Positions 1-5,603 of a stretch of DNA of 5,603 bases are shown here, piece after piece. The DNA is from an uncultured Porphyromonadaceae bacterium. GTDB lineage: Bacteria > Bacteroidota > Bacteroidia > Bacteroidales > Muribaculaceae. The stretch is taken from NCBI GenBank assembly GCA_946183895.1, contig CAMHDX010000080.1, forward strand, positions 1 to 5,603, written 5' to 3'. Position numbers and translations under genes: made by a program. Below the pieces are notes generated by a model that did not search any database, had not been told where the DNA came from, and was given only the letters and a program-made list of their open reading frames with translations. The stretch's first letter is position 1, and every line of letters starts with the position of its first letter.

Positions 1-1461
1 CGCTCGGACTTCCTGAACATGTTCTACTATCGCCACCTGCCGGTGCTCTATGCCGCCACTTGCGAGCTGGCGCGCTTTGATGCCGATGTGGTCTCGGGCG
101 GCGAATTGCTGTACAACAACGCCAGTGGAGGTGTGGCGGCAATGATAACGACGCCGCGCCTTGCCTACGTCAACAACAACGGTGTGCTGACAAGCGCGTT
201 CGGACGCAACTTGATGTTGCGTGAGGCGGACGGCAGGGTGAGGCCGCTGGGCGAGGTGTTGCGCGCTACCAAGAATGTCGTCAAGGGCGATTCCAACAAT
301 AGCCGCTACTTCATGTACGGCGACCCCGCCATGCGATTGGCTGTGCCCAACAACAAGGTGGTGATTGACCGCATTGGCGACGCGCCGGTGAGCGACACCG
401 ACATGCCGGTGTTCAAGGCTCGACAAGTCATCACCATGACTGGCCATGTGAGCGACTATGCCGGCACCACGTTGACCGGCTTCAACGGCGAGGTGATAGC
501 GACCTTGTTCGATAGCGAGCAGAGCGTCATCTCCAACGGATACGGCGACGGCGCCGAGTTCGCCTATCTGGACCGCCCCAACAAGCTGTCGGTGGTCAAG
601 GCGGTGGTCAAGGACGGCACCTTCACGCTGAGCATGACTGTGCCCAGCGAGATTGTCGCGACCTATGACAACTACAGCCCGTCGTTGATTAACCTGTATG
701 CCTACGACAGCGAGTCACAAATTGAAGCTCAGGGCAGCAATTCGAATTTCTACATCTACGGCTTTGATGATGACGCGGCGGGTGACGATGTGCCGCCGGT
801 TATCGACTATATGGGGCTGAACAACAGCAGCGACTTTGTTGACGGTAGTGCTGTGAACTCCTCACCGCGACTCATTGCCCGCGTGAGCGACAATAGCGGC
901 ATCAACATCTCTCAAGCCGGCATCGGTCACAACATCTCGATTACACTGGACGGGACGACGACCTATAGCGACGTGGCGGGTTACTACACCCCCGATGTCA
1001 CTCGTGAGGGTGAAGGAGGCGCCGGTTTGATCAGCTACAAGTTGTCCGACTTGAGCGAGGGCAATCACACCCTGCGACTGCGTGTGTGGGATGTGTTTAA
1101 CAATAGCACCGAGCGCACCATCTCGTTCAGTGTCAAGAGTGGTTTGCGTCCCGAGGTGGTCAACGTCTACGCCACACCCAGTCCGGCGAGCGACGAGGCT
1201 CGCTTCTACATCACTCACAATCGTCCTGACGCCGTGGCGACGGTGCGGGTTGAGGTTTACGACCTGATGGGTCGCATGGTGTGGACCGATGTGCAGAGTG
1301 GTCGCAGCAGCGACATGACCAGTGCGCCGGTTGTGTGGAATCTGTGTGACACGGGTGGCCGCCGCGTGCCGCGAGGCATATATGTGTATCGCGCGTCATT
1401 GTCAATCGATGGCTCGCGCGAGGTGAGCAAGGCACGCCGCATAGCGGTCACGGCGCAGTAA
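1..1461 (+). CDS. porU: PorU, type IX secretion sortase (C25 cysteine protease), C-terminal part, 5' truncated by window edge
   Basis: PorU is the outer-membrane-associated cysteine protease of the T9SS that removes the C-terminal signal of cargo proteins and links them to the surface. The frame is open from base 1; the ATG at 19 is internal, because homology already covers the residues around it. Residues are numbered in the 486-residue fragment. Cys21 (codon 61-63) in ATCELARFD matches the catalytic-cysteine motif of PorU (TATCEFSRFD type). GGVAAMITTPRLAY and the conserved YGDPAMRLA (about 106-114) complete the C25 fold. A beta-rich domain (about 120-250) follows, then an Ig-like segment with VNSSPRLIARVSDNSGIN and GIGHNISITLDG (about 285-318), then RVWDVFNNS (about 361-369). 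The last ~100 residues are an FlgD-like/T9SS C-terminal domain (VEVYDLMGRMVW, VPRGIYVYRA). The catalytic His and the N-terminal half lie upstream of the window. The gene ends TAATGA, 26 bp before rex, consistent with one transcript. The family call is firm. PorU rather than a paralogue is supported by the closeness of the Ig-like and C-terminal motifs to PorU as I know it. Confidence 0.9.
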   Translation, partial: RSDFLNMFYYRHLPVLYAATCELARFDADVVSGGELLYNNASGGVAAMITTPRLAYVNNNGVLTSAFGRNLMLREADGRVRPLGEVLRATKNVVKGDSNNSRYFMYGDPAMRLAVPNNKVVIDRIGDAPVSDTDMPVFKARQVITMTGHVSDYAGTTLTGFNGEVIATLFDSEQSVISNGYGDGAEFAYLDRPNKLSVVKAVVKDGTFTLSMTVPSEIVATYDNYSPSLINLYAYDSESQIEAQGSNSNFYIYGFDDDAAGDDVPPVIDYMGLNNSSDFVDGSAVNSSPRLIARVSDNSGINISQAGIGHNISITLDGTTTYSDVAGYYTPDVTREGEGGAGLISYKLSDLSEGNHTLRLRVWDVFNNSTERTISFSVKSGLRPEVVNVYATPSPASDEARFYITHNRPDAVATVRVEVYDLMGRMVWTDVQSGRSSDMTSAPVVWNLCDTGGRRVPRGIYVYRASLSIDGSREVSKARRIAVTAQ

Positions 1462-1487
1462 TGAATCAGTAAGAAGCGATCAAAGCG

Positions 1488-2147
1488 ATGGATAACAAAC
1501 CGAGTCAACAACCCGTCAGGCCCCAGTTGCCCGAGCCCACGCTGCGTCGGTTGCCGTGGTATCTGGCTTACGTCACGATGCTGCCGCCCGATGAGGAGTA
1601 TGTCTCGTCCACGCGGTTGTCGCGTGACCTCGGGGTTGATGCCTCGCGCATTGCCAAGGACCTCTCGTTCCTGGGAGTGAAGGGCAAGACACGAATGGGC
1701 TACAACGTGGCGGAGTTGGAGAATGCGCTCACCGCGTTTCTTGACTTCACTAGTCGTCATCGCGCGGTGATTATCGGCGCGGGCAGTCTGGGGGCAGCCT
1801 TGATGCGCGACAACGGCTTGTCGCAGTACGGCATGGAGATTGTGGCGGGGTTTGACGTCAACCCGGCATTGATAGGCACCCAGGTGTGTGACATCCCGAT
1901 ATATGATGTCGCTGACCTGGCTGCCGTGCAACGCTCCACCGGAGCGCCCATAGCCATCCTGACCGTGCCCTATCAGCGTTCGCAACAGGTGGCGGATGCC
2001 GCAGTGGCGGCAGGTTTCAAGGCATTGTGGAACTTCACGCCGGTGCGCATCTCGGCTCCCGACAATATAGTGATAGTCAACACGTCAATTTACGCTCACT
2101 TGGCGTTGATATATAACCGCATGAACAGTGCTCCTGACAATCAATGA
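1488..2147 (+). CDS. rex: Redox-sensing transcriptional repressor Rex
   Basis: Rex binds operators of fermentation and respiration genes and leaves DNA when the NADH/NAD+ ratio rises. The 219-residue length is typical. The N-terminal winged helix (about 15-88) shows PEPTLRRLPWYLAYV, the YVSSTRLSRDLGV helix and the recognition segment ASRIAKDLSFLGVKGKTRMGY. The general family has VRKDLS where this protein has IAKDLS; as I recall this substitution is normal in Bacteroidales Rex. The Rossmann domain follows: VIIGAGSLGAAL carries the GxGxxG loop (Gly97, Gly99, Gly102), FDVNP (Asp123) is the usual ribose-binding acid, and ILTVP plus KALWNFTPVRI are standard Rex blocks. The C-terminal IYAHLALIYNRMN is the domain-swapped helix of the dimer. 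The chosen ATG puts the family motif PEPTLRRLP at residue 15, as usual. No Shine-Dalgarno is visible, as expected for Bacteroidota. The gene sits 26 bp after porU and its stop overlaps the start of the FAH-like gene, so it is probably cotranscribed with both. Confidence 0.96.
   Translation: MDNKPSQQPVRPQLPEPTLRRLPWYLAYVTMLPPDEEYVSSTRLSRDLGVDASRIAKDLSFLGVKGKTRMGYNVAELENALTAFLDFTSRHRAVIIGAGSLGAALMRDNGLSQYGMEIVAGFDVNPALIGTQVCDIPIYDVADLAAVQRSTGAPIAILTVPYQRSQQVADAAVAAGFKALWNFTPVRISAPDNIVIVNTSIYAHLALIYNRMNSAPDNQ
2144..2147 (+). other. ATGA stop/start overlap between rex and the FAH-like gene
   Basis: The A of the FAH-like ATG (2144-2146) precedes the rex stop TGA (2145-2147). This four-base overlap is a usual sign of translational coupling within an operon and supports the chosen start of the downstream gene, since no Shine-Dalgarno is available to decide it. 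Confidence 0.85.
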
Positions 2148-2719
2148 AGGCGATATTGGTCAACATAGATGGTGACACTGTGATGACGATACCCGATACC
2201 GCGGTGGATCGTGCTCCTGCAGGCGAGGTGAGCAAGGGTAGGCCCCTGGTGGCATACTTACCTGACGAGGCGACCGGCTATCGGGTCAGCGTGTGCATGG
2301 CTGTGCGAGTGTCCGGTGCATGCAAGGCGTTAGACACACGGTTCGCGTTGCGCTACATTGACGCCATCGCACTCGCGCTGCTGGTAGAGCCGGACCGGTG
2401 TCTTGAGGGCGTGATGCCCGGTGCGATTGTCCACGACGGCGCGGTGCAGTTGGCTCCCTGGACGGCCATCGGCGAGGTAGCCCCCGACAATATTGTCGTG
2501 GAGGCATTGACGGGCGAGAAGGCGCCGTTGCCTTGGAGCGATGTACCGCGGGCGATGTGCCTTGCCAGCCGCGTGATGACGCTGCGCACGGGCGATGTAC
2601 TGCTGCTCAAAGTGCCGTGTTTGACACCCACGGCATGTCAAGCATCACCATCGGTCAACAGGTGGACTACAGTGACAGCGAGTGCCGGCGCGATGACCAT
2701 CGTCAAGCGCTTCAAGTAG
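2144..2719 (+). CDS. Divergent fumarylacetoacetate hydrolase (FAH)-fold protein, probable pseudoenzyme, with apparent internal frame disruption
   Basis: The 191-residue product aligns, as I remember the family, with small Bacteroidales FAH-family proteins of about 200 residues. MKAILVN matches the start, PDTAV matches PDSAI, and GRPLVAYLPD matches GKPFFIPD. YRVSVCMAVRVSGACKAL matches the strand around the E-x-E metal motif, RFALRYIDAIALAL matches RFAHRYYDxxxxG, and WTAIGE plus TLRTGDVLL match AAIGEF and TLKxGDLLFTGTP. Active FAH proteins bind Mg2+ or Ca2+ through two Glu in E-x-E and an Asp in DFTARDLQ and hydrolyse or decarboxylate beta-dicarbonyl-type compounds. Here E-x-E reads R-V-S (residues 46-48) and the Asp-containing segment reads LLVEPDRCL, so catalysis by the usual mechanism is unlikely. 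Residues about 156-179 look out of frame (see the separate entry). ATG overlaps the rex stop in ATGA, suggesting coupled translation. I recall an FAH-family gene beside porU in Porphyromonas gingivalis, so an old neighbourhood may be kept while the enzyme decays. The actual function is unknown; the FAH call is moderate because the sequence is so diverged. Confidence 0.68.
   Translation: MKAILVNIDGDTVMTIPDTAVDRAPAGEVSKGRPLVAYLPDEATGYRVSVCMAVRVSGACKALDTRFALRYIDAIALALLVEPDRCLEGVMPGAIVHDGAVQLAPWTAIGEVAPDNIVVEALTGEKAPLPWSDVPRAMCLASRVMTLRTGDVLLLKVPCLTPTACQASPSVNRWTTVTASAGAMTIVKRFK
2611..2682 (+). other. Segment of the FAH-like gene that appears to be coded in the -1 frame (paired compensating indels)
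   Basis: In the open frame this stretch reads CLTPTACQASPSVNRWTTV, with no FAH resemblance and many A or T third positions (tgt, gca, tgt, caa, gca, tca, cca). Read one base earlier (codons from 2611: agt gcc gtg ttt gac acc cac ggc ...) it gives HGMSSITIGQQVDYSDSE, with mostly C or G at third positions, like the neighbouring genes. It also resembles the family ending GVGPVSIGQHLQGYLEDE. After about 2683 the original frame again looks right (AGAMTIVKRFK, all third positions G or C, matching EKLLDFYIR). A missing base near the AAA run at 2609-2611 plus an extra base near 2680-2685 would explain this. Whether these are sequencing errors or real mutations cannot be told from one sequence. Confidence 0.6.
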
Positions 2720-2798
2720 CGCAGTGGCTAATTGAGTGATAACACAACCAAAATTGATACATTAATATATTATTAAGCAAAAAATAATAACAACCGAT
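2720..2798 (+). promoter_or_regulatory. AT-rich intergenic leader, probable promoter region of the second C25 protease gene
   Basis: This 79 bp gap is the only sizeable non-coding stretch among the + strand genes and is far richer in A and T than its surroundings, especially 2750-2790. TTGA at 2754-2757 followed by TA-rich sequence could be the -33 and -7 elements of a Bacteroidota promoter, but no good TAnnTTTG is present, so no exact site is called. The A-rich, purine-poor-in-G leader just before the ATG is typical of Bacteroidota start regions without Shine-Dalgarno. No terminator hairpin for the upstream operon is evident. Confidence 0.4.
2762..2776. repeat. Perfect inverted repeat TTAATA-TAT-TATTAA in the leader of the second C25 gene
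   Basis: Six-base arms are separated by three bases, centred at 2769, 30 bp before the ATG. It could be an operator half-site pair or a -7 region that is symmetric by chance. It lacks the TTG...CAA ends expected of a Rex site, so it is not called as one. AT-rich DNA produces such symmetry easily. Confidence 0.3.
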
Positions 2799-5498
2799 AT
2801 GCTCATGAAAAGATTTATCAAGAAGCTGACAACGGCAGTGGCGCTAATGGTCGTGACTGTCGCCGGAGGTAGCGCGTTCCCCACATCCAACTATGCCACA
2901 CAGTCGGTGCTGGCCTCGGGACGATGGGTCAAAGTGGCGGTGCCCACCACCGGAATGTATCAAATCACCTACGATGAGTTGAGCCAAATGGGCTTCTCGT
3001 CGCCTGCCAATGTCAAGGTGTTCGGCATGGGTGGCAAGATGATAAGCGAGGTGCTGGACGGCAGTGTGACCGACGACCTTGCCCAGATTCCTGCCATCAC
3101 CGTGAATAACAAGTTGGTGTTCTATGGTGTAGGTCCGGTTGGAATGACGCTCAAGAGTGATGCCTCGTCAGGAACATTCCACTACGAGCGCACGATTAAC
3201 CCGTATTCGCTCAATGGCTATTACTTTCTGACCGAGGACGTCGGTAGTCCCTTGTCGCCCACATTGTCGTCGCGCACTCCGACCGGGTCCAATGTGCGTG
3301 CTACCTCTTACGACTATTGGTATCACGAGGTTGATGAGATCAACCTGGGCATGTCGGGCAAGACCTTCCTGGGCGAGACCCTTGCCAGCAGCTCGGCGGC
3401 GGCATACTCTGCCGATGAGCAATGTTGGATAGACTGCAATCTGCCTGGAATTGATGGCTCAAGGTCGTTGTGTGTCCAGGTGTCGGCGGGTGTGCTCGCC
3501 AGTGGTGGCTCGGCATATATCCACACTAATGTGGCAATGGGCGACACGGTCTTTGAGGTGCCGTTCAAGACCACGCAGACCCGCATCTATCCCAAGTCGG
3601 ACGGTAGCACGTTCTTCAACCAGGCGAGCCCGTATATCGCGGTTCCGGCCTTCAGCAACAAGCTATTTTTATCGTCAATGCGCATCAATCCGTGGATTGA
3701 AACCCCCTATGCCCAGCGCGCCGAGTCGGCTCATCTGGATTATGCTATCATTACCTACACTCGTAGCAATGTGCTCGCCGGCGCATCACAAGTGCGCATG
3801 GGCGTGTCATCGCCCCAGCCATCGGACATCATTTTGCTGCCCGATGCCGGCGACAACATCCAGGTGTGGAACGTGGATGCACCATCGCAGCCGATGCGAA
3901 TGAATGTTCGTGACTACAGCAACGATGACTATGAGGGCAAGGCATTTGCTCCCGACCGGATGGTGTCTTCATCCTCGTCGTTCGTCATGTTTGACCCCAC
4001 AGCCGAGTTGCTCTCGGTGTCAGGCTATGAAACGGTGGATAACCAAAATATCCATGCCGCCGTCACGCCCAATCTGGTCATCGTCACCAGCACACCCTTC
4101 TTGGCTCAGGCTGAGCGAGTGGCTGAGTTGCATCGTGAGCTTGACGGGATGGACGTGCTTGTAGTTGACCAGAAGCAGGTGTTCAACGAGTTTAGTAGCG
4201 GCACTCCTGACGCGATGGCTGTGCGCATGATGTGCAAGATGTTCTACGACCGCGACAGTGAGAAGTTCCGCTACCTGCTGCTCATGGGTCCGGGCACCTA
4301 CGACAACCGTGGCATCACCGGCAAGCGCGACAATGTGGTTATCACCTATGAGAGCACCAGCAGTGTGCGCGAGGACGATTCCTATGCCTGCGACGACTTC
4401 TATGGTCTGCTAGTCGACAACTCGGGCTATGAGCCGGCAAGCGATTTGTTGTGCTTGGGCGTGGGCCGCATGACCGGAGCTTCAGATTTTGAGATGAAGA
4501 GCGATGTTGACAAGTTGGAGGAGTACCTGCGCAACAACGACTATGGCGTGTGGCGCAACAACGCGCTGCTCGCCTGTGACACCGGCGACAACGACCTGCA
4601 CATGTTCCAGGCTGAGCAAACCAAGCTGCTGATGGATGATGAGTTGGCAACCGGTATCATGGTCAACCGCGTCTTCAACGACCAGTTTGCACGCTCCACC
4701 ACCGAGGACTATGTCTCGTCTGCAACGTCGCGCACCGCCAGCGAGGCAAAGAAGCACTGGAGCGACTTGCTCAAGCAGGGGCAGTACTTCATGTCATACA
4801 TTGGCCATGCCGGCCCCACCACCTACACCAAGGCGGCGCACATGTGGACCGTTGCCGACGTGAACTCCACGTCGTACAAGTATTTGCCCATCATGACCAC
4901 TGCGTGCTGCGACGTGGCGCGATATGACGGCGGCGTGCAAGGCATCGCCGAGCAGATGTTCCACAAGCGCGACGGCGGCGCCATCGCGTTGCTCACCAGC
5001 TGCCGTGCCGTGTATGCCACCGACAACGACGCACTCAACCGCGCCTTTATCCGTAGCATGTTCACCTATAACTCCACCGGCGACTTCCCGCGCCTGGGTG
5101 ATGCCTACATGGCGGCAAAGCGCTCATTCGGCACCACCAAGAATGTCAACAAGATGGCATTCCTCCTGCTGGGCGACCCGGCATTGAAAATCAACTACCC
5201 CAAGCCCTTGTTCAATTTGACCAAGGTCAAGACCTATAATGCCGAAAGCGTACCAAATGATGTCACGGCTTATCCGCTTGAGACGGTGCACCTGGAGGCT
5301 CAGGTGGTGAAGCCCGGTACTACCGAGGTTGACGCTACCTTCAACGGCGATGCCACCTTGACCATCTACGACCGCGAGCGCGTCTTCAAGAGCAACGTGG
5401 CTAACAAGGTTGACAACAGGCGCGACACAATCTCGGTGTACTACCCGCGCAACAAGCTGGTCGAGATTGCCGGACGCGTCGACTGTCCTTCCTTTTGA
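2799..5498 (+). CDS. Second PorU-type C25 cysteine protease, C-terminal end lost at an apparent sequence junction
   Basis: This is a T9SS-associated C25 (gingipain-clan) protease related to PorU. A signal peptide is clear: MKRFIKKL, a hydrophobic core AVALMVVTVAGG, and probable cleavage after GSA at residue 26. Met3 (2805, MKRF) is an equally good start; neither has a Shine-Dalgarno. The PorU-type N-terminal region includes SVLASGRWVKVAV, GMYQITYDELSQMGF and NVKVFGMGG (about 36-79), followed by a long beta-rich domain to about 420. The C25 domain begins at LVIVTSTPFLAQAERV (about 426-441) and contains LLLMGPGTYDNR (493-504), DDFYGLL, GVGRM, DKLEEY, YGVWRN and NDLHMFQAE. The catalytic dyad is His670 (YIGHAG, codon 4806-4808) and Cys704 (TTACCDVARYD, codon 4908-4910); LLGDPALKI follows at about 790-798. 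The protein ends at 899, whereas PorU proteins have about 1,100-1,200 residues: the Ig-like and C-terminal domains seen in the first gene are missing. Similarity ends near Val894/Asp895, so CPSF and the stop probably belong to foreign sequence. Role inferred: cargo processing, or a paralogue with another task. Confidence 0.85.
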   Translation: MLMKRFIKKLTTAVALMVVTVAGGSAFPTSNYATQSVLASGRWVKVAVPTTGMYQITYDELSQMGFSSPANVKVFGMGGKMISEVLDGSVTDDLAQIPAITVNNKLVFYGVGPVGMTLKSDASSGTFHYERTINPYSLNGYYFLTEDVGSPLSPTLSSRTPTGSNVRATSYDYWYHEVDEINLGMSGKTFLGETLASSSAAAYSADEQCWIDCNLPGIDGSRSLCVQVSAGVLASGGSAYIHTNVAMGDTVFEVPFKTTQTRIYPKSDGSTFFNQASPYIAVPAFSNKLFLSSMRINPWIETPYAQRAESAHLDYAIITYTRSNVLAGASQVRMGVSSPQPSDIILLPDAGDNIQVWNVDAPSQPMRMNVRDYSNDDYEGKAFAPDRMVSSSSSFVMFDPTAELLSVSGYETVDNQNIHAAVTPNLVIVTSTPFLAQAERVAELHRELDGMDVLVVDQKQVFNEFSSGTPDAMAVRMMCKMFYDRDSEKFRYLLLMGPGTYDNRGITGKRDNVVITYESTSSVREDDSYACDDFYGLLVDNSGYEPASDLLCLGVGRMTGASDFEMKSDVDKLEEYLRNNDYGVWRNNALLACDTGDNDLHMFQAEQTKLLMDDELATGIMVNRVFNDQFARSTTEDYVSSATSRTASEAKKHWSDLLKQGQYFMSYIGHAGPTTYTKAAHMWTVADVNSTSYKYLPIMTTACCDVARYDGGVQGIAEQMFHKRDGGAIALLTSCRAVYATDNDALNRAFIRSMFTYNSTGDFPRLGDAYMAAKRSFGTTKNVNKMAFLLLGDPALKINYPKPLFNLTKVKTYNAESVPNDVTAYPLETVHLEAQVVKPGTTEVDATFNGDATLTIYDRERVFKSNVANKVDNRRDTISVYYPRNKLVEIAGRVDCPSF
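5469..5483. other. Probable chimeric junction between Bacteroidales DNA and a foreign fragment
   Basis: Up to here the + strand codes PorU-type sequence (PRNKLVEIAGRV aligns with PNKLSVVKAVVKDGTF of the first gene). Immediately after GTCGAC (5478-5483) similarity stops, GC content drops, and the minus strand carries an unrelated gene start. The 15 bp can be read plausibly in both genes (IAGRVD forward, VDASG in reverse), which is what a short shared overlap at a misjoin would look like. A genuine recombination point is possible but less likely so near the window end. Confidence 0.6.
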
Positions 5499-5546
5499 CG
5501 CGCTGTAGTTAACAAAGCTGTTTCTTGTCCAGTATCCGTAACCCAT
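5484..5546 (-). CDS. First ~21 codons of an unrelated, probably Firmicutes-like, gene (truncated at the junction)
   Basis: On the minus strand ATG at 5546-5544 opens MGYGYWTRNSFVNYSASKG, a natural-looking N-terminus with two Trp/Tyr-rich turns. It reminds me of the start of a family of clostridial proteins beginning MGYGYW that, as I recall, continue into a von Willebrand A-like domain; this is memory, not a search. It has a perfect AGGAGG seven bases before the ATG. The frame stays open to 5124, but beyond about residue 21-26 it is simply antisense to the protease gene, so only the part right of the junction is reported. No function is assigned. Confidence 0.5.
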
Positions 5547-5553
5547 TTTAATG

Positions 5554-5559
5554 CCTCCT
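5554..5559 (-). promoter_or_regulatory. Strong Shine-Dalgarno AGGAGG for the minus-strand gene start
   Basis: CCTCCT on the + strand is AGGAGG on the minus strand, seven bases upstream of the ATG at 5546. The three Bacteroidales gene starts in the window have nothing comparable. It both fixes the minus-strand start and marks this end of the window as coming from an organism that relies on Shine-Dalgarno pairing. Confidence 0.65.
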
Positions 5560-5561
5560 CT

Positions 5562-5603
5562 TCAATTCCGTTTTGTTTTATCCGCCTTTCCCGTATAAAG
5601 AAT
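5562..5603 (-). CDS. Possible last 13 codons of an upstream minus-strand gene
   Basis: Reading from the right edge, the minus strand in one frame gives ILYTGKADKTKRN then TGA at 5564-5562, 15 bases before the next ATG with the AGGAGG in between. A Lys/Arg-rich tail followed by a close Shine-Dalgarno and start is what a compact Firmicutes operon looks like. The stretch is too short to identify and may be chance. Confidence 0.25.
   Translation of the reverse strand: MLYTGKADKTKRN

Noticed and set aside
1462..1487. Possible terminator or promoter in the 26 bp between porU and rex.
   Set aside because: No hairpin with a T run and no recognisable -33/-7 elements are present; the gap reads as a plain intercistronic spacer.
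1257..1985. Long minus-strand open frame of 242 codons across the end of porU and rex.
   Set aside because: It is antisense to two well-recognised genes, its product has no family features, and it is explained by the high GC and codon bias of the + strand genes.
2754..2780. TTG...CAA ends around the AT-rich palindrome as a possible Rex operator controlling the second C25 gene.
   Set aside because: The TTG and CAA are not placed symmetrically about the palindrome centre and the span is too long for a normal Rex site.
3451..4164. Alternative + frame open stretches within the second C25 gene (150 and 86 codons).
   Set aside because: The main frame is continuous and shows family motifs throughout; these products are Arg/Ser/Pro-rich shadow translations.
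5472..5483. Adjacent MluI (ACGCGT) and SalI (GTCGAC) sites at the junction, resembling a cloning adaptor.
   Set aside because: The reverse strand reads GTCGACGCGTCC, close to but not the same as the SalI-MluI cDNA adaptor I know, which has extra bases between the sites. The bases also fit the protein alignment up to IAGRV, so coincidence or a short overlap is likelier than leftover adaptor.
5124..5483. Continuation of the minus-strand MGYGYW reading frame to 140 codons.
   Set aside because: Everything left of the junction is antisense to conserved C25 sequence including the LLGDPALKI region; only the first ~21 codons look genuine.

Overview
The window looks like a piece of a Bacteroidota genome of moderately high GC (by eye mid-50s %), most likely order Bacteroidales. 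The evidence is two type IX secretion (T9SS) C25 cysteine proteases of the PorU type, a Rex repressor with the Bacteroidales wording of its helix-turn-helix, and genes that start without Shine-Dalgarno sequences behind AT-rich leaders. A gut or oral member such as a Muribaculaceae- or Prevotellaceae-like lineage would fit, but the family cannot be fixed from the sequence alone.

Layout on the + strand: (1) 1-1461, the C-terminal 486 residues of PorU, the T9SS sortase, open at the left edge and starting 20 residues before its catalytic cysteine. (2) 1488-2147, rex, the NADH/NAD+-sensing repressor, complete. (3) 2144-2719, a strongly diverged fumarylacetoacetate hydrolase (FAH)-fold protein that overlaps rex by ATGA, has lost the expected metal ligands, and carries an internal segment of about 70 bp that appears to be read in the wrong frame. 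(4) 2720-2798, an AT-rich gap that probably holds a promoter and contains a perfect 6-3-6 inverted repeat. (5) 2799-5498, a second PorU-type C25 protease with signal peptide, N-terminal domains and a His/Cys dyad, cut off before its C-terminal domains.

The last ~120 bp do not belong to the rest. Homology to PorU stops at about 5483, composition becomes AT-rich, and the minus strand shows the start of a different gene with a perfect AGGAGG ribosome binding site, a signal Bacteroidota rarely use. This suggests a chimeric contig end (or, less likely, a real recombination junction) in which a Firmicutes-like fragment was joined within a short stretch readable as part of both genes. The stop codon at 5496-5498 is therefore probably not the natural end of the second protease.

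How the genes work together: porU, rex and the FAH-like gene are packed as a likely operon (26 bp gap, then 4 bp overlap). This puts a redox sensor in the same transcript as the sortase that cleaves T9SS cargo and attaches it to the cell surface. The second C25 gene probably starts its own transcript. Nothing here is clearly a new system. The points most worth checking are the apparent FAH pseudoenzyme and its compensating frameshifts, the tandem C25 pair around a redox regulator, and the foreign tail.
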